Shown here: positions 53,550-61,750 of the stretch, piece after piece | Layout of the letters: every line of letters begins with the position of its first letter | Numbering within the stretch: the stretch's first letter is position 1 | Source of the DNA: DATAXV01 sp036272915 | GTDB lineage: Bacteria; Chloroflexota; Dormibacteria; Dormibacterales; Dormibacteraceae | Direction of reading: 5' to 3' | Assembly: GCA_036272915.1 (NCBI GenBank) | Contig: DATAXV010000030.1 | Location: 1-64,000 of the forward strand | DNA length: 64,000 nt | Made by a program: the position numbers and the translations under genes | Notes under the pieces: generated by a model | Told to the model about the DNA's origin: nothing | The model's input: only the letters and a program-made list of their open reading frames with translations | Databases searched by the model: none

Positions 53550-54530
53550 TCACGATGACGGGATTGGCGGCGGTGGAAGCGACGGCGTGCGGACCTCGGC
53601 CAGGTGAGCGAGGGCGGCGTCGACCACCGTCACGTACTCCTGCCTCACCACCAGGGTGTCGGCGAGAAGATCGTGCAGCGCCTGCCGCCTGGCGGTGAAG
53701 AGGGGCAGGAGCAGACCGGCCCCCAGGGGCAGGCAGGCGACGACGAAGGCCCCCGTCCGGAGCAGCGCCCGCATCGAGGAGAGCGGCTCGCCGGTGCCGG
53801 TGGTGACGCAGATCCCCATCGCCCTCTTCCCCACCGTCGCCTGCCAGGGACATGCCTCCAGACCGAGCCGGTAGAGGCAGCCGAGCAGCGCCCAGAAGAT
53901 GACGACGAAGGCGATGTAGCCGGTCAGGCCTCCCGACCCGCCGCCGATCAGATAGATGACGAGCACGACCAGCCAGATCAGGAGAAGAAGGACGAGGAGA
54001 AGGGCGAGGTCGACCATCAGCGCACCGAGGCGGAGCCAGAAACCGGCGAACAGCTGATCGGGGACCTCTGGGGCCGGCGGCGGCGCCTCCGGCTCGCCGA
54101 GGCCCGAGCCGGGTGCCGCCTGCGCCTCCGCCGCTCCGGCCGCAGCCGGCGGGGCGGCCGGCTCGGACGAACCGCCGGCCTGGCGGGCGGCGGCGGCCGG
54201 ATCCTCGCCGTCGCGGAGCGCGTACATCGCCGCCTGGGTCGCCCGGTGCAGCGTGGGCGGATCGCCCTTGACGTGCCCCCGGGCCCAGACGTACCACTGG
54301 GCGTAGAGCCTCCGGCCCTCGTCGACCTGCTCGGCGAGGTCGGGTACCAGCCCCAGGATGCTCTGCCGGGCAACCCTCCGGGCCTCCGCCTCGTCCTTAC
54401 CGTCCTGCTCGGCGCGAAGGGCGGCGAGCGCGGCCGCGTGGCAGGTCCGCTCGTTGGGGCTGAGTTCGCGCTGAGCCCAGGCGAACCACTCGGCGTAGCG
54501 GAGGTCCTGCTCCGACCACAGCTCACTCAT
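53550..54530 (-). CDS. RDD-family membrane protein with duplicated N-terminal helical repeats
   Basis: A 326-residue protein. Residues 1-115 hold two copies of a roughly 48-residue helical unit: YAEWFAWAQRELSPNE...EARRVARQS and YAQWYVWARGHVKGDP...AAARQAGG. An Ala/Pro-rich linker follows, then an RDD domain with GFWLRLGALMVDLALLL (the R and D positions), TVGKRAMGI and RRQALHDLLADTLVV, about three to four TM helices. RDD proteins include sodium/proton antiporters, but most are uncharacterised. The N-terminal repeat is not one I recognise. Confidence 0.82.
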   Translation of the reverse strand: MSELWSEQDLRYAEWFAWAQRELSPNERTCHAAALAALRAEQDGKDEAEARRVARQSILGLVPDLAEQVDEGRRLYAQWYVWARGHVKGDPPTLHRATQAAMYALRDGEDPAAAARQAGGSSEPAAPPAAAGAAEAQAAPGSGLGEPEAPPPAPEVPDQLFAGFWLRLGALMVDLALLLVLLLLIWLVVLVIYLIGGGSGGLTGYIAFVVIFWALLGCLYRLGLEACPWQATVGKRAMGICVTTGTGEPLSSMRALLRTGAFVVACLPLGAGLLLPLFTARRQALHDLLADTLVVRQEYVTVVDAALAHLAEVRTPSLPPPPIPSS

Positions 54531-54574
54531 GCGCGCCTCAAACCATAACCGAGGGGTGCAAATGAGGCCCGTGG

Positions 54575-54580
54575 TACATT
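54575..54580 (+). promoter_or_regulatory. extended -10 of the VKOR gene, leaderless
   Basis: TACATT, preceded by TG one base upstream (TGG-TACATT), lies exactly 6 bases before the GTG at 54587. Same geometry as the MarR promoter. Confidence 0.6.
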
Positions 54581-54586
54581 GCCACC

Positions 54587-55033
54587 GTGCCGCGAGTTGT
54601 GGTGCCAGCCGCGCTGGCCGTGCTGGCCCTTGCCGGCCTCGGCGTCGCCGCCTACCTCACCACCGTCCACTACGCGCACGTCCCTCTCGTGTGCAGCACG
54701 ACCGGCCTGGTCGACTGCGACAACGTTCTGCACAGCACCTACTCGGTGATCCCGGGCACGCAGGTGCCGATCACCGTCCCCGGGATGCTCTGGTTCCTCG
54801 TCAGCGGTGGGCTGGCCCTGCTCGCCCTTCGCACCGGGGAACCGGTCTGGCTCCCGGCCGTCCACGCCCTCTGGACCGTGGTCGGCGTCATCACGGTCGT
54901 CTATCTGGTGTACGCGGAGCTGGTCGCCATCCACCACATCTGCGTCTGGTGCACGAGCGTCCATCTCCTCATCGTGATCAGCTTCGTGCTGGCGCTGGTG
55001 CGCTGGCAGCGAGCCGCCCTGGCCAACCTGTGA
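54587..55033 (+). CDS. vitamin K epoxide reductase (VKOR) family protein
   Basis: A 148-residue membrane protein with four to five TM helices. The redox cysteines are C36 and C44 in the periplasmic loop (VPLVCSTTGLVDCDNVL) and the quinone-proximal CVWC (119-122). Bacterial VKOR re-oxidises thioredoxin-like oxidases using quinone, replacing DsbB. The following gene encodes a CPYC thioredoxin-like protein, and menaquinone genes occur in the window. The GTG start is leaderless according to the TACATT box; no ribosome binding site is present. Confidence 0.92.
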   Translation: MPRVVVPAALAVLALAGLGVAAYLTTVHYAHVPLVCSTTGLVDCDNVLHSTYSVIPGTQVPITVPGMLWFLVSGGLALLALRTGEPVWLPAVHALWTVVGVITVVYLVYAELVAIHHICVWCTSVHLLIVISFVLALVRWQRAALANL

Positions 55034-55063
55034 TCGGCGGCGGCTGTACCGGGGTGACTCGGG

Positions 55064-55069
55064 TATGGT
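55064..55069 (+). promoter_or_regulatory. -10 element upstream of the thioredoxin-like gene
   Basis: TATGGT, 8 bases before the ATG of a 14-codon upstream ORF. It would allow transcription of the thioredoxin-like gene separately from VKOR. Confidence 0.4.
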
Positions 55070-55077
55070 GATGCGAC

Positions 55078-55122
55078 ATGTGCGTTAGCAGGGGCCGTGT
55101 CGGGCGCGGGGAGGACGCCTGA
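55078..55122 (+). CDS. putative 14-residue leader peptide
   Basis: A short frame MCVSRGRVGRGEDA ends in TGA that overlaps the ATG of the thioredoxin-like gene (TGATG). It sits 8 bases after a TATGGT box, so it may be translated from a leaderless mRNA and couple to the next gene. The cysteine at codon 2 ahead of a disulfide-system gene is suggestive only. No conservation evidence is available. Confidence 0.3.
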   Translation: MCVSRGRVGRGEDA

Positions 55123-56036
55123 TGGCGAAGCAGCGCGCCCGTCCCACCAGCACCAAGGCCCGAACTCGATCGCAGCGACCTCCCCGCCCGAAGCAGCAGC
55201 AGACGAAGAACACCTCCTACAAGGGCCGGCCACGGCCCTGGTGGAGCAGCCCGTGGCTGATCGCGGGGACGATCGGGCTGCTCATCGTCATCGTCCTGGG
55301 CATCGCCCTCTACTCCTACGTGAACAGTCAGAACCAGGCGCCCAAGGTGTCGGGCACGACCACCTCGCGGGTGATCAACCTGGCCACCCACGTCCCCTCC
55401 AGCGCCTATGACGAGGTCCCCGCGCTCGCTCCCGGCGCGCAGACGGCGAGCTTCCAGTCGACGAGCGCGACGCCCGCCGCGGGCACCCAGCCCTACGTCC
55501 TCTACATCGGCGCCGAGTACTGCCCCTACTGCGCGGCCGAGCGCTGGGCCCTGGTCGCCGCCCTGAGCAGATTCGGGAACTTCTCGGGCCTGAAGCTGAC
55601 CGATTCGTCGAGCACCGACGTGTACCCGAACACGCCGACCTTCACGTTCCTCGATTCCAACTACAGCAGCTCCTACATCTCCTTCCAGTCGAAGGAGGTG
55701 GAGGACCGCAACCAGCAGCCGCTGCAGACGCTGACCCCGCAGCAGGAGCAGCTGGAGAGCAAGTACAACGCCCAGGGATCCATCCCCTTCATCCTCATCG
55801 ACAACCGCTGGGTTCAGGTCGGCCCCGCCTACGAGCCCACCTCGCTTGATGGCAAGAGCTGGTCGCAGATCGCATCCGACCTGAGCAATCCCAACGCGGC
55901 GTCGACCAAGGCGATCCTGGGCGAGGCCAACATCATCAGCGCCGCCATCTGCGAGTCCAACGGCGGCAAACCCGCGAGCGTCTGCCAGTCGTCCGGCGTT
56001 CAGGCGGCGATGAAGCAGCTACCGGCGAGCAAGTAG
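55122..56036 (+). CDS. DUF929-type thioredoxin-like membrane-anchored protein
   Basis: A 304-residue protein with a basic cytoplasmic head, one TM helix (about 45-66) and an extracytoplasmic thioredoxin-like domain with active site YIGAEYCPYCAAERWALVAALSRFG (CPYC at 134-137; in part) and GSIPFILIDNRW. This is the DUF929 family. Next to VKOR it is probably the disulfide oxidase that VKOR recycles, introducing disulfides into secreted proteins. Two more cysteines near the C-terminus (ICES, VCQS) could form a structural bond. GGGGAGGAC precedes the ATG. Confidence 0.88.
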   Translation: MAKQRARPTSTKARTRSQRPPRPKQQQTKNTSYKGRPRPWWSSPWLIAGTIGLLIVIVLGIALYSYVNSQNQAPKVSGTTTSRVINLATHVPSSAYDEVPALAPGAQTASFQSTSATPAAGTQPYVLYIGAEYCPYCAAERWALVAALSRFGNFSGLKLTDSSSTDVYPNTPTFTFLDSNYSSSYISFQSKEVEDRNQQPLQTLTPQQEQLESKYNAQGSIPFILIDNRWVQVGPAYEPTSLDGKSWSQIASDLSNPNAASTKAILGEANIISAAICESNGGKPASVCQSSGVQAAMKQLPASK

Positions 56037-56046
56037 AGGCGCTGCC

Positions 56047-56949
56047 GTGATCCCCTCCCTCGTCATCGTCTTCCCCTTCAGCCCGATCATCTTCCATCTC
56101 GGGCCGATCGCCATCCGCTGGTACGGGCTGGGCTACGCCGTCGCCTTCCTGGCCGGCCTCTGGCTGGCGGGCCGGCACCTGGGCCGCAGAGGCGTCCCCG
56201 AGCGCATGTGGGGGGACCTCGCCTTCTGGTCGATCGTCCTCGGCCTGATCGCCGCCCGCCTCTACTACGACTTTCAGAGCGGGGCCGGCTACTACCTCAC
56301 CCACCCGCAGGACATCCTCGCCTTCTGGCAGGGGGGCATGGCCTACTTCGGCGCCGTCTTCACGGTGCCGGTCTTCATCCTCCTCTACTGCCTCTGGCGC
56401 CGGCTTCCCTTCTGGACCATCGCCGACGGCGCCGCCCTCTTCGCCGCGATCGGACAGCCGATCGGGCGCATCGGCAACATCTTCAACGGCGACATCCTCG
56501 GCTACGCGTCGAACCTGCCCTGGGCGATCCGGTACACGAACCCGGCGACGTTCGCTCCGACCACCACCACCGCCTATCAGCCGGCCAACGCCTACGAGCT
56601 GGTGCTCGGGCTGCTGATCCTGGCGATCGTCCTCTCCGTGCGGCGCTGGATCCGCCCTCGGGACGGCGGCCTCTTCCTCCTCTACGCCAGCCTCTACGCC
56701 GTCCTCAACTTCTGCATCTTCTTCGTGCGGGCCAACTCGATCACGCTGTTCGGTCTCAAGCAGGCGCAGCTATCCTCGATCGTCCTCGCCATCGTGCTGG
56801 TCGGCGTCTACTACGCCTGGCGGCGCTGGCCGGTGATCGGCGCCCCGCCACCGGACGCGTCTCCGACCGAGGGCGACGACGGTGCGGAGGATGAGACCCA
56901 GGAGAAGGCCGCGGAGTCGGGCGACGCCAAGGCGGCGCCCACCTCCTGA
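56047..56949 (+). CDS. lgt: prolipoprotein diacylglyceryl transferase
   Basis: Adds diacylglyceryl from phosphatidylglycerol to the lipobox cysteine of prolipoproteins. The 300-residue protein has seven or so TM helices, the RWYGLGYAVAFLAG start, GGMAYFGA and the signature GQPIGRIGNIFNGDILG; an acidic low-complexity tail follows the last helix. Lipoproteins such as the DUF4430 protein here are its substrates. The GTG start is 10 bp after the thioredoxin-like gene, so VKOR-DUF929-lgt is a secreted-protein maturation block. Confidence 0.95.
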   Translation: MIPSLVIVFPFSPIIFHLGPIAIRWYGLGYAVAFLAGLWLAGRHLGRRGVPERMWGDLAFWSIVLGLIAARLYYDFQSGAGYYLTHPQDILAFWQGGMAYFGAVFTVPVFILLYCLWRRLPFWTIADGAALFAAIGQPIGRIGNIFNGDILGYASNLPWAIRYTNPATFAPTTTTAYQPANAYELVLGLLILAIVLSVRRWIRPRDGGLFLLYASLYAVLNFCIFFVRANSITLFGLKQAQLSSIVLAIVLVGVYYAWRRWPVIGAPPPDASPTEGDDGAEDETQEKAAESGDAKAAPTS

Positions 56950-56979
56950 CGCCTCTCCGGCGTCCGATGCGGGGGTGGG

Positions 56980-58140
56980 TCAGAGCGCTCGCGTGTTGTC
57001 CGACGGCTCCATCGGCGGTGTCTCCAGCGTGAGGTCCTGCACCGCGTGAAAGGGGGTGCTGTGCACCCGGACCGGGGTATCGCCCCGACGCGCATAGGTG
57101 ACCGCCTCGACGACCGCGCCGCCGCTGGCCAGGAAGGTCGCCGGGAAGTGGTCGACCGACATCGCGTGCACCAGCTGGACAGTCGGACTCCTGTCGCCGC
57201 GGGGATAGGCGAGACGCAGCCCGATCACGCCCGACGGGCCCGATGTGCCTCCGTGCTGGAGGAGCCGGCCCAGGACTCCGTGGCAGTTCTGCGACAGCGT
57301 GGCATGCCAGAGCGCGTCCTCCGCGATCCTGCCCGCCGAGATGTCCTGGTTGTTCTCGCCCCGACCGCTGAACATCACCATGGAGACGCCGAATGAGGCG
57401 GACGAGATCCCGAACCCCGCGTCCTTGACCGAGGCATCGCTCTGGCGCCCCGGGATCGCGTCCGGAAAGCCTCCGGTGCAGGTGCCCATCGCGTACTCGA
57501 TGCTGCCGTCCCACCGCACCACCACGGCCCCGAAGCCCGCGGTGTCGGTGCCCGACTCGCGACGCAGCCCCCATCTGTATTCGGCGCTCTCTTCGTAGGC
57601 CTGACGCCAGAGGGCGTTGTCCCGGCGTTCCAAACCCAGCTGCTCGGCGATCCACGCGGCGCCGGGGGTGCCACAGACGTTCTCACGCTGATCCGCCATG
57701 TAAGCGGCGGCCTCGACCGGGTGGACGATGCCCTCGGTCCCGGTGACGGCTCCCCAGTTCAGGCCCCCGTCCACTCCGTGGGCGAACGCGGAGTCGCACC
57801 GGATCACGCCGTCGCGCTGGGGGGCGGAGCCGAGGCTGGCGATGACGTTCACGTCCAGATCCACCACCTTGATCGCCTCGATGACCGCCCGCTGCACATC
57901 GGCACCCTCCAGCAGCGCGTGCCACGCGGCCGCGGCGGCTCGGTCACTGGGCTCCTGTCGAAGCATCGCCGCCGCCGGGTTCGGGGCCCACGCGCCGGTG
58001 TGACCGCCGACCACCGCCCACTTGAAGGGCAGGTCCTCCCGAGGACCGGACAACGATCTCGCCCGCCGATAGTCCAGACCGCCGGCTCGCTCCGGCCCGC
58101 CGTAGAGCTGGCTCAGGGAGACGGTCGTCGTGAGCGCCAT
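56980..58140 (-). CDS. threonine Ntn-hydrolase, isoaspartyl peptidase/asparaginase (T2) family-like
   Basis: A 386-residue protein with the N-terminal-nucleophile hydrolase layout of family T2: DSAFAHGVDGGLNWGAVTGTEGIVHPVEAAAYM in the alpha part, then GTDTAGFGAVVVRWDGSIEYAMGTCTGG, where T200 after the aspartate is the expected autocleavage site and nucleophile, and the substrate loop PGRQSDASVKDAGFGIS. The usual HDTVGAVA and TSTGG motifs are TDTAGFGA and TCTGG here, and the protein is longer at both ends, so it may act on another amide. No signal peptide. GGAG precedes the ATG. Confidence 0.75.
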   Translation of the reverse strand: MALTTTVSLSQLYGGPERAGGLDYRRARSLSGPREDLPFKWAVVGGHTGAWAPNPAAAMLRQEPSDRAAAAAWHALLEGADVQRAVIEAIKVVDLDVNVIASLGSAPQRDGVIRCDSAFAHGVDGGLNWGAVTGTEGIVHPVEAAAYMADQRENVCGTPGAAWIAEQLGLERRDNALWRQAYEESAEYRWGLRRESGTDTAGFGAVVVRWDGSIEYAMGTCTGGFPDAIPGRQSDASVKDAGFGISSASFGVSMVMFSGRGENNQDISAGRIAEDALWHATLSQNCHGVLGRLLQHGGTSGPSGVIGLRLAYPRGDRSPTVQLVHAMSVDHFPATFLASGGAVVEAVTYARRGDTPVRVHSTPFHAVQDLTLETPPMEPSDNTRAL

Positions 58141-58305
58141 GGGTCTCCAGCTACCGCCGGACCGCTGACCGGCGCCGGATCTGGCTCGGCGTCGGGAACG
58201 AAATGGCGGGACCGAGCAGCATGCTGCGTACAGGGTCGGTCGGGCGAGCGGACGGTGCGCGGACAGTGGCCGCGCCCCAGGCCCGTCTCTGGCCGCCCGC
58301 GCGCC

Positions 58306-59475
58306 TCAGGCCTCGGCCTGGTTCGGATGCTGAATCCGGTCGATCACGGCCACCGCGGCGACGACCGCGATGACGCAGGCACCGAGGGCGAGAGCCGGCA
58401 GCCGTCCCGCCGCCAGCAGGAGCAGAAAGAGCACGACGATGGCTCCGATGCGCGGCGACGAGATGACCCTCCAGACGGGGAACTTGTAGAGGGCATGGCC
58501 GGCCAGGAAGAGCGCCGGGCCCCCGACCACCATCAGCGACGTGGCCAGGTCGCCCGCCTCCCAGGGCCGCAGCAGCACGCGAGCGTCGGCCGCGGCGGCG
58601 ACGATGATCCCCGCGACCATCACCGGGTGGATGAGGTGGTAGGCGAAGAGGGCGATCCGCCCGGGATCGCTCGAGTGGGCGATGATCCGGGCCCCGTCCT
58701 CGGCGCTGCGGTCGAAGTAGACCCACCAGAGGGCGACGCTGCCGATGAAGGCGGCGAGGAAGGCCAGAGCGTCGGAGAGACCGATCCGATGAACCCGGGC
58801 GAGCGTGGTGCCGATGACGACGATCGACTCCCCCAGCGCGATGATGATGAAGGCCTGGCATCGCTCGGCGAAGTGGCCGCCCTCGATCGTCCACTCGCGG
58901 GAGGTGGTCCTCCCCATGCCCGGCGTGTAGAAGCCGGCGACCCCGCCGACCAGGTCGATGCCCATCGCCACCGTCCAGGCCACGACCCGAGCGTCTCCGG
59001 AGAGGAGGCCCCCGGCCAGCCAGATGCATCCGCTCACGACGCACCAGATCACGACGCGGACGAAGATCCGCTCGAGCGGGCGCCCGCGCCCGGCGATGGC
59101 CACGAACACCGAGCGGCCCACCTGCATCACCACGTAGGCGCTGGCGACGACCAGACCGCGAGCTCCGAAGGCGCCGGGGAGGGCGACCGAGAGGACGAGG
59201 CTGATGAGCATCAGCACGACCAGCATCAGGCGGACCGGGAGCCGGTCGGCGTCGAGCCAGTTCGTCGCCCAGGTGGTGTAGACCCAGGCCCACCAGACCA
59301 TGGCCAGCAGCAGGAGGGTCTGAAGCGCCCCGCCGACGGTGGGATCGGCGAGGAGATGGTGGGAGAGCTGGGTGATGGCGAAGACGTAGACGAGGTCGAA
59401 GAAGAGCTCGATGTTGGTCACTCGCTGCGCCCCGGAATGGGGCTGAAGCAGGCCCTGCCGCGCCGGTTCGCTCAT
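58306..59475 (-). CDS. LtrA-family membrane protein
   Basis: A 389-residue protein with about ten TM helices, low-temperature-requirement A family: VTNIELFFDLVYVFAITQLSHHL at the N-terminus is the signature, followed by HFAERCQAFIIIALGESIVVIG. The biochemical role is unknown. ATG 59475 is chosen over GTG 59487. The 165-bp gap to the Ntn-hydrolase gene downstream holds no obvious gene. Confidence 0.9.
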   Translation of the reverse strand: MSEPARQGLLQPHSGAQRVTNIELFFDLVYVFAITQLSHHLLADPTVGGALQTLLLLAMVWWAWVYTTWATNWLDADRLPVRLMLVVLMLISLVLSVALPGAFGARGLVVASAYVVMQVGRSVFVAIAGRGRPLERIFVRVVIWCVVSGCIWLAGGLLSGDARVVAWTVAMGIDLVGGVAGFYTPGMGRTTSREWTIEGGHFAERCQAFIIIALGESIVVIGTTLARVHRIGLSDALAFLAAFIGSVALWWVYFDRSAEDGARIIAHSSDPGRIALFAYHLIHPVMVAGIIVAAAADARVLLRPWEAGDLATSLMVVGGPALFLAGHALYKFPVWRVISSPRIGAIVVLFLLLLAAGRLPALALGACVIAVVAAVAVIDRIQHPNQAEA

Positions 59476-59764
59476 CGCCGGCAGCACGCCCGAGGAGAGC
59501 TCATCACCGAGCGTTCAGTCGCCGGATAGCCGGACCCTGCGGTAGAGCCGGCGGCGAGGGCATCTCCCCAATGGCGAGAGGGCCGCCGAGGGATTCGAAC
59601 CGCCGAGCTGTCATGGCCATCGATGGTACCTGCGGCCACCTCCTGCCGAAGGGACCGGCACACCCTGCCGCGCCCTTAACCGCAGCCCTTTTCCGCGCAT
59701 GCCGTACCCGCCTACGGTGGCGGCGATCCGGGCCCCCCGGCCCGGCCAGAGCAGGAGGATCCCG

Positions 59765-60214
59765 ATGAGCGTGAACGAAGCCCGCACCGTCTTCGGCCGC
59801 ACCCTGGAGCGGGCGCGGTCCGGCCAGGCCGGGCCCGAGGAGATCAGCCGGGCGCTGGCCAGCCTCGACGCGATCCGGCGGCAGCTTGACGGCGGTGAGC
59901 GCCGTCAGGTCGAGCTCTACCTCGGCGTCCTCGAGGACGAGTGGGCCGACCAGGTTGCCGCCGCCCATTCCGAGGACGCACCGCCGGTCCTGGCCGAGGC
60001 TCAGCGGCTGGCCCGGGCGGCGCTGGAATCCGGCGGCGACACCGCGGTACGGCTCGACACCGCCCATCGGGCCCTCTCCTCGCTCGCCGCGCTCTCGCGA
60101 GGGCTCGCCGACCGCGCCGAGCGCCTCGCCGTCGGCCGCCTCTGTGAGCCGCTGGTGCTGCTGGTCGGGAAGCTCGAGCGTGAGGTCGAGTCGCGGCGGG
60201 AGGGGGCCCGGTGA
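59765..60214 (+). CDS. all-helical protein coupled to a putative metallopeptidase
   Basis: A 149-residue protein, almost entirely charged amphipathic helix, with no motif I recognise. Arg/Glu/Leu-rich segments (ALASLDAIRRQLDGGERRQVELYLGVLEDEW; ALSRGLADRAERLAVGR, in part) suggest helical bundles or a coiled coil. AGGAGG lies 7 bases before the ATG. Its stop overlaps the next GTG (GTGA), so the two products are made together, as expected for partner proteins. Confidence 0.75.
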   Translation: MSVNEARTVFGRTLERARSGQAGPEEISRALASLDAIRRQLDGGERRQVELYLGVLEDEWADQVAAAHSEDAPPVLAEAQRLARAALESGGDTAVRLDTAHRALSSLAALSRGLADRAERLAVGRLCEPLVLLVGKLEREVESRREGAR

Positions 60215-61077
60215 GCGCGATGTGCGTCGACCTCCCTCCCCGTTCTGTGGAGGGGCTCCTGGCCTGCCAGGCGGAGGTGGCCCGCCGCGTCGGCGGCGCG
60301 GGGCGATCCTGCTGGAACGGCCAGGTGACGGGCCTGCCCCGGCCGGGCGACTCGCCCGACCTGCTCGGCGTCGCCGACTGGGATGGGACCCTGCGGTTCA
60401 GCAGGAGAGAGGTGCTGGCACCGCTGCGCGAGCTCCTCTCCGGATCGCCCCGGCGGGGGCAGCGCGCCCTCCGCCGCTACAAGGAGGCGCTCCTCGCCGT
60501 CTTCCACGAGAACAACCACCTGCTGGCTCCGGCCGGGGAGGAGCACGACACGGCGCTGGACGGGTGGGACTGGGCCGCGGTGGTCATGGAGGAGGGCGTG
60601 ACCGAGGCCTACACCAGCCTGCACATCGGCGAGTTCATCAGAGCGCTGAGGCTTGACCGCCTCGCGCCTGGCCTCCCCGAGGTGGAGGTGCCGACGGCGT
60701 ACCCGGAATACGTCCCGGTCGTGGTGGCGCTGGTCGAGCGCGTGGCGCGGACCAGCCGGCTCGCCCCGGGCGAGGTCCTGCGCGAGCTCAACGCGCAGAC
60801 CGCACCGGGAAAGTACCGCCGGCTCAGCCAGCTCTCGCTGGCCTGGCTCGGCGAGGCCCTGCCGGCGGAGGAGCTCAGGGCCTGGGAGCGCGGGCTGGAA
60901 CGCCAGCTCCGCGATGTCCTCGGCCGCTCCCGGATCTTCCCCCTCGTCCGCCGGGGGAGGATCCCCGACATCGCCGCGATGCTGGCCGACGAGGCGGTGC
61001 GAGTGCTCGACCAGCACCTGATCGGCCTGGCCCCCTCCACCGCGGATGCCGACGTCGCCTCGCCCGCCCTGCCATGA
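60211..61077 (+). CDS. putative zinc metallopeptidase with HENNH motif
   Basis: A 288-residue protein of no family I can name. Residues 99-103 read HENNH, a complete HExxH zinc motif on a helix (LLAVFHENNHLLAP). The segment MEEGVTEAY at 126-134 places a glutamate 24-25 residues after the second histidine, as in gluzincins, where EGxTEx(Y/F) supplies the third ligand. The C-terminal 130 residues are helical and basic. There is no signal peptide, so it should act in the cytoplasm. The GTG start is translationally coupled to the upstream helical protein. Confidence 0.65.
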   Translation: MSAMCVDLPPRSVEGLLACQAEVARRVGGAGRSCWNGQVTGLPRPGDSPDLLGVADWDGTLRFSRREVLAPLRELLSGSPRRGQRALRRYKEALLAVFHENNHLLAPAGEEHDTALDGWDWAAVVMEEGVTEAYTSLHIGEFIRALRLDRLAPGLPEVEVPTAYPEYVPVVVALVERVARTSRLAPGEVLRELNAQTAPGKYRRLSQLSLAWLGEALPAEELRAWERGLERQLRDVLGRSRIFPLVRRGRIPDIAAMLADEAVRVLDQHLIGLAPSTADADVASPALP

Positions 61078-61087
61078 GGCCGGACCC

Positions 61088-61681
61088 TCAGCCGGAGCCG
61101 GTGGAGTTCCGCCGCCGGTACCGGCGCATCTTGACCCGCGATCCGCACACCGCCATCGAGCACCAGCTCGCCGATCGGTTCCGGGAGCGGTCATAGAAGG
61201 CCCGGCGGCAGTCCTGGGCCTGACACACCTTCATCCGCGGCCAGGTCCCCTCCGCCTGTGCCTGCCCGACGACGACCAGCAACGCCCCCAGCGCGTCAGC
61301 CAGGCCGGCCGCGGGCGTCGCCGCTCGGATCCGGCCCGCGGAATCGAGCACCGGAGCGAGCCTGGCCCGGGCACCGACGCCGTTCAGCCGCTCGATCGAC
61401 GCGGCCGGGATGGCGGCGCCTGCGTTGCCGGCGACCAGATCGCGAAGCGCCTCGCGGAACCGGACGGTCCGGGCCCGGTCGCGCGGGCCGAGCTCGACGT
61501 CCGCGCGGATCAGGCCATGCTCCGCGAGCCACGCGGCGACGGCGAGGGACGAGTCGAACGCCTCCTCACCGGTGTCCGGATCAAGCGTGTTGAGGAAGTC
61601 GACAAGGGTGGCCAGAGGGCCGGGCGTCGAGGCTCCCGACGTCGTCGAAGAGGTGGTCTTCAAGGGAATGAACGTTACCAC
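61088..61681 (-). CDS. CGNR zinc-finger/ABATE-domain regulator
   Basis: A 197-residue protein: N-terminal helical ABATE domain (TLVDFLNTLDPDTGEEAF, LRDLVAGN) and a C-terminal CGNR-type zinc finger CQAQDCRRAFYDRSRNRSASWC-SMAVCGSRVKMRRYRRR (in part) with four cysteines, in a variant CGSR form. These proteins are thought to be DNA-binding regulators of stress or detoxification genes. A palindrome spans its start codon. It is convergent with the metallopeptidase gene (10 bp gap) and divergent from a 51-residue gene. Confidence 0.9.
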   Translation of the reverse strand: MVTFIPLKTTSSTTSGASTPGPLATLVDFLNTLDPDTGEEAFDSSLAVAAWLAEHGLIRADVELGPRDRARTVRFREALRDLVAGNAGAAIPAASIERLNGVGARARLAPVLDSAGRIRAATPAAGLADALGALLVVVGQAQAEGTWPRMKVCQAQDCRRAFYDRSRNRSASWCSMAVCGSRVKMRRYRRRNSTGSG

Positions 61682-61703
61682 CTTCAGGTTCTAAGGGGTA
61701 ACG
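61673..61703. promoter_or_regulatory. palindromic operator-like site at the CGNR start
   Basis: CGTTACCACCTT (61673-61684) and AAGGGGTAACG (61693-61703) form an inverted repeat, 11 bp with one inserted base. The site covers the CGNR start codon and the region upstream of the divergent small gene. Autoregulation by the CGNR protein is the simplest reading. Confidence 0.5.
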
Positions 61704-61750
61704 AACTGGGGAGCCGACCGGGGCGGTCGGGCGGTTCGAAGGAGGCCAGA

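Noticed and set aside
59575..59700. tRNA-like T-arm on the minus strand (GGCGG-TTCGAAT-CCCTC near 59587-59605)
   Set aside because: The T-loop matches tRNA, but the stem has a C-C mismatch. No acceptor strand, D-arm or anticodon arm can be drawn at tRNA spacing, so I do not call a gene. It could be a tRNA remnant at an old attachment site; tRNAscan would settle it.
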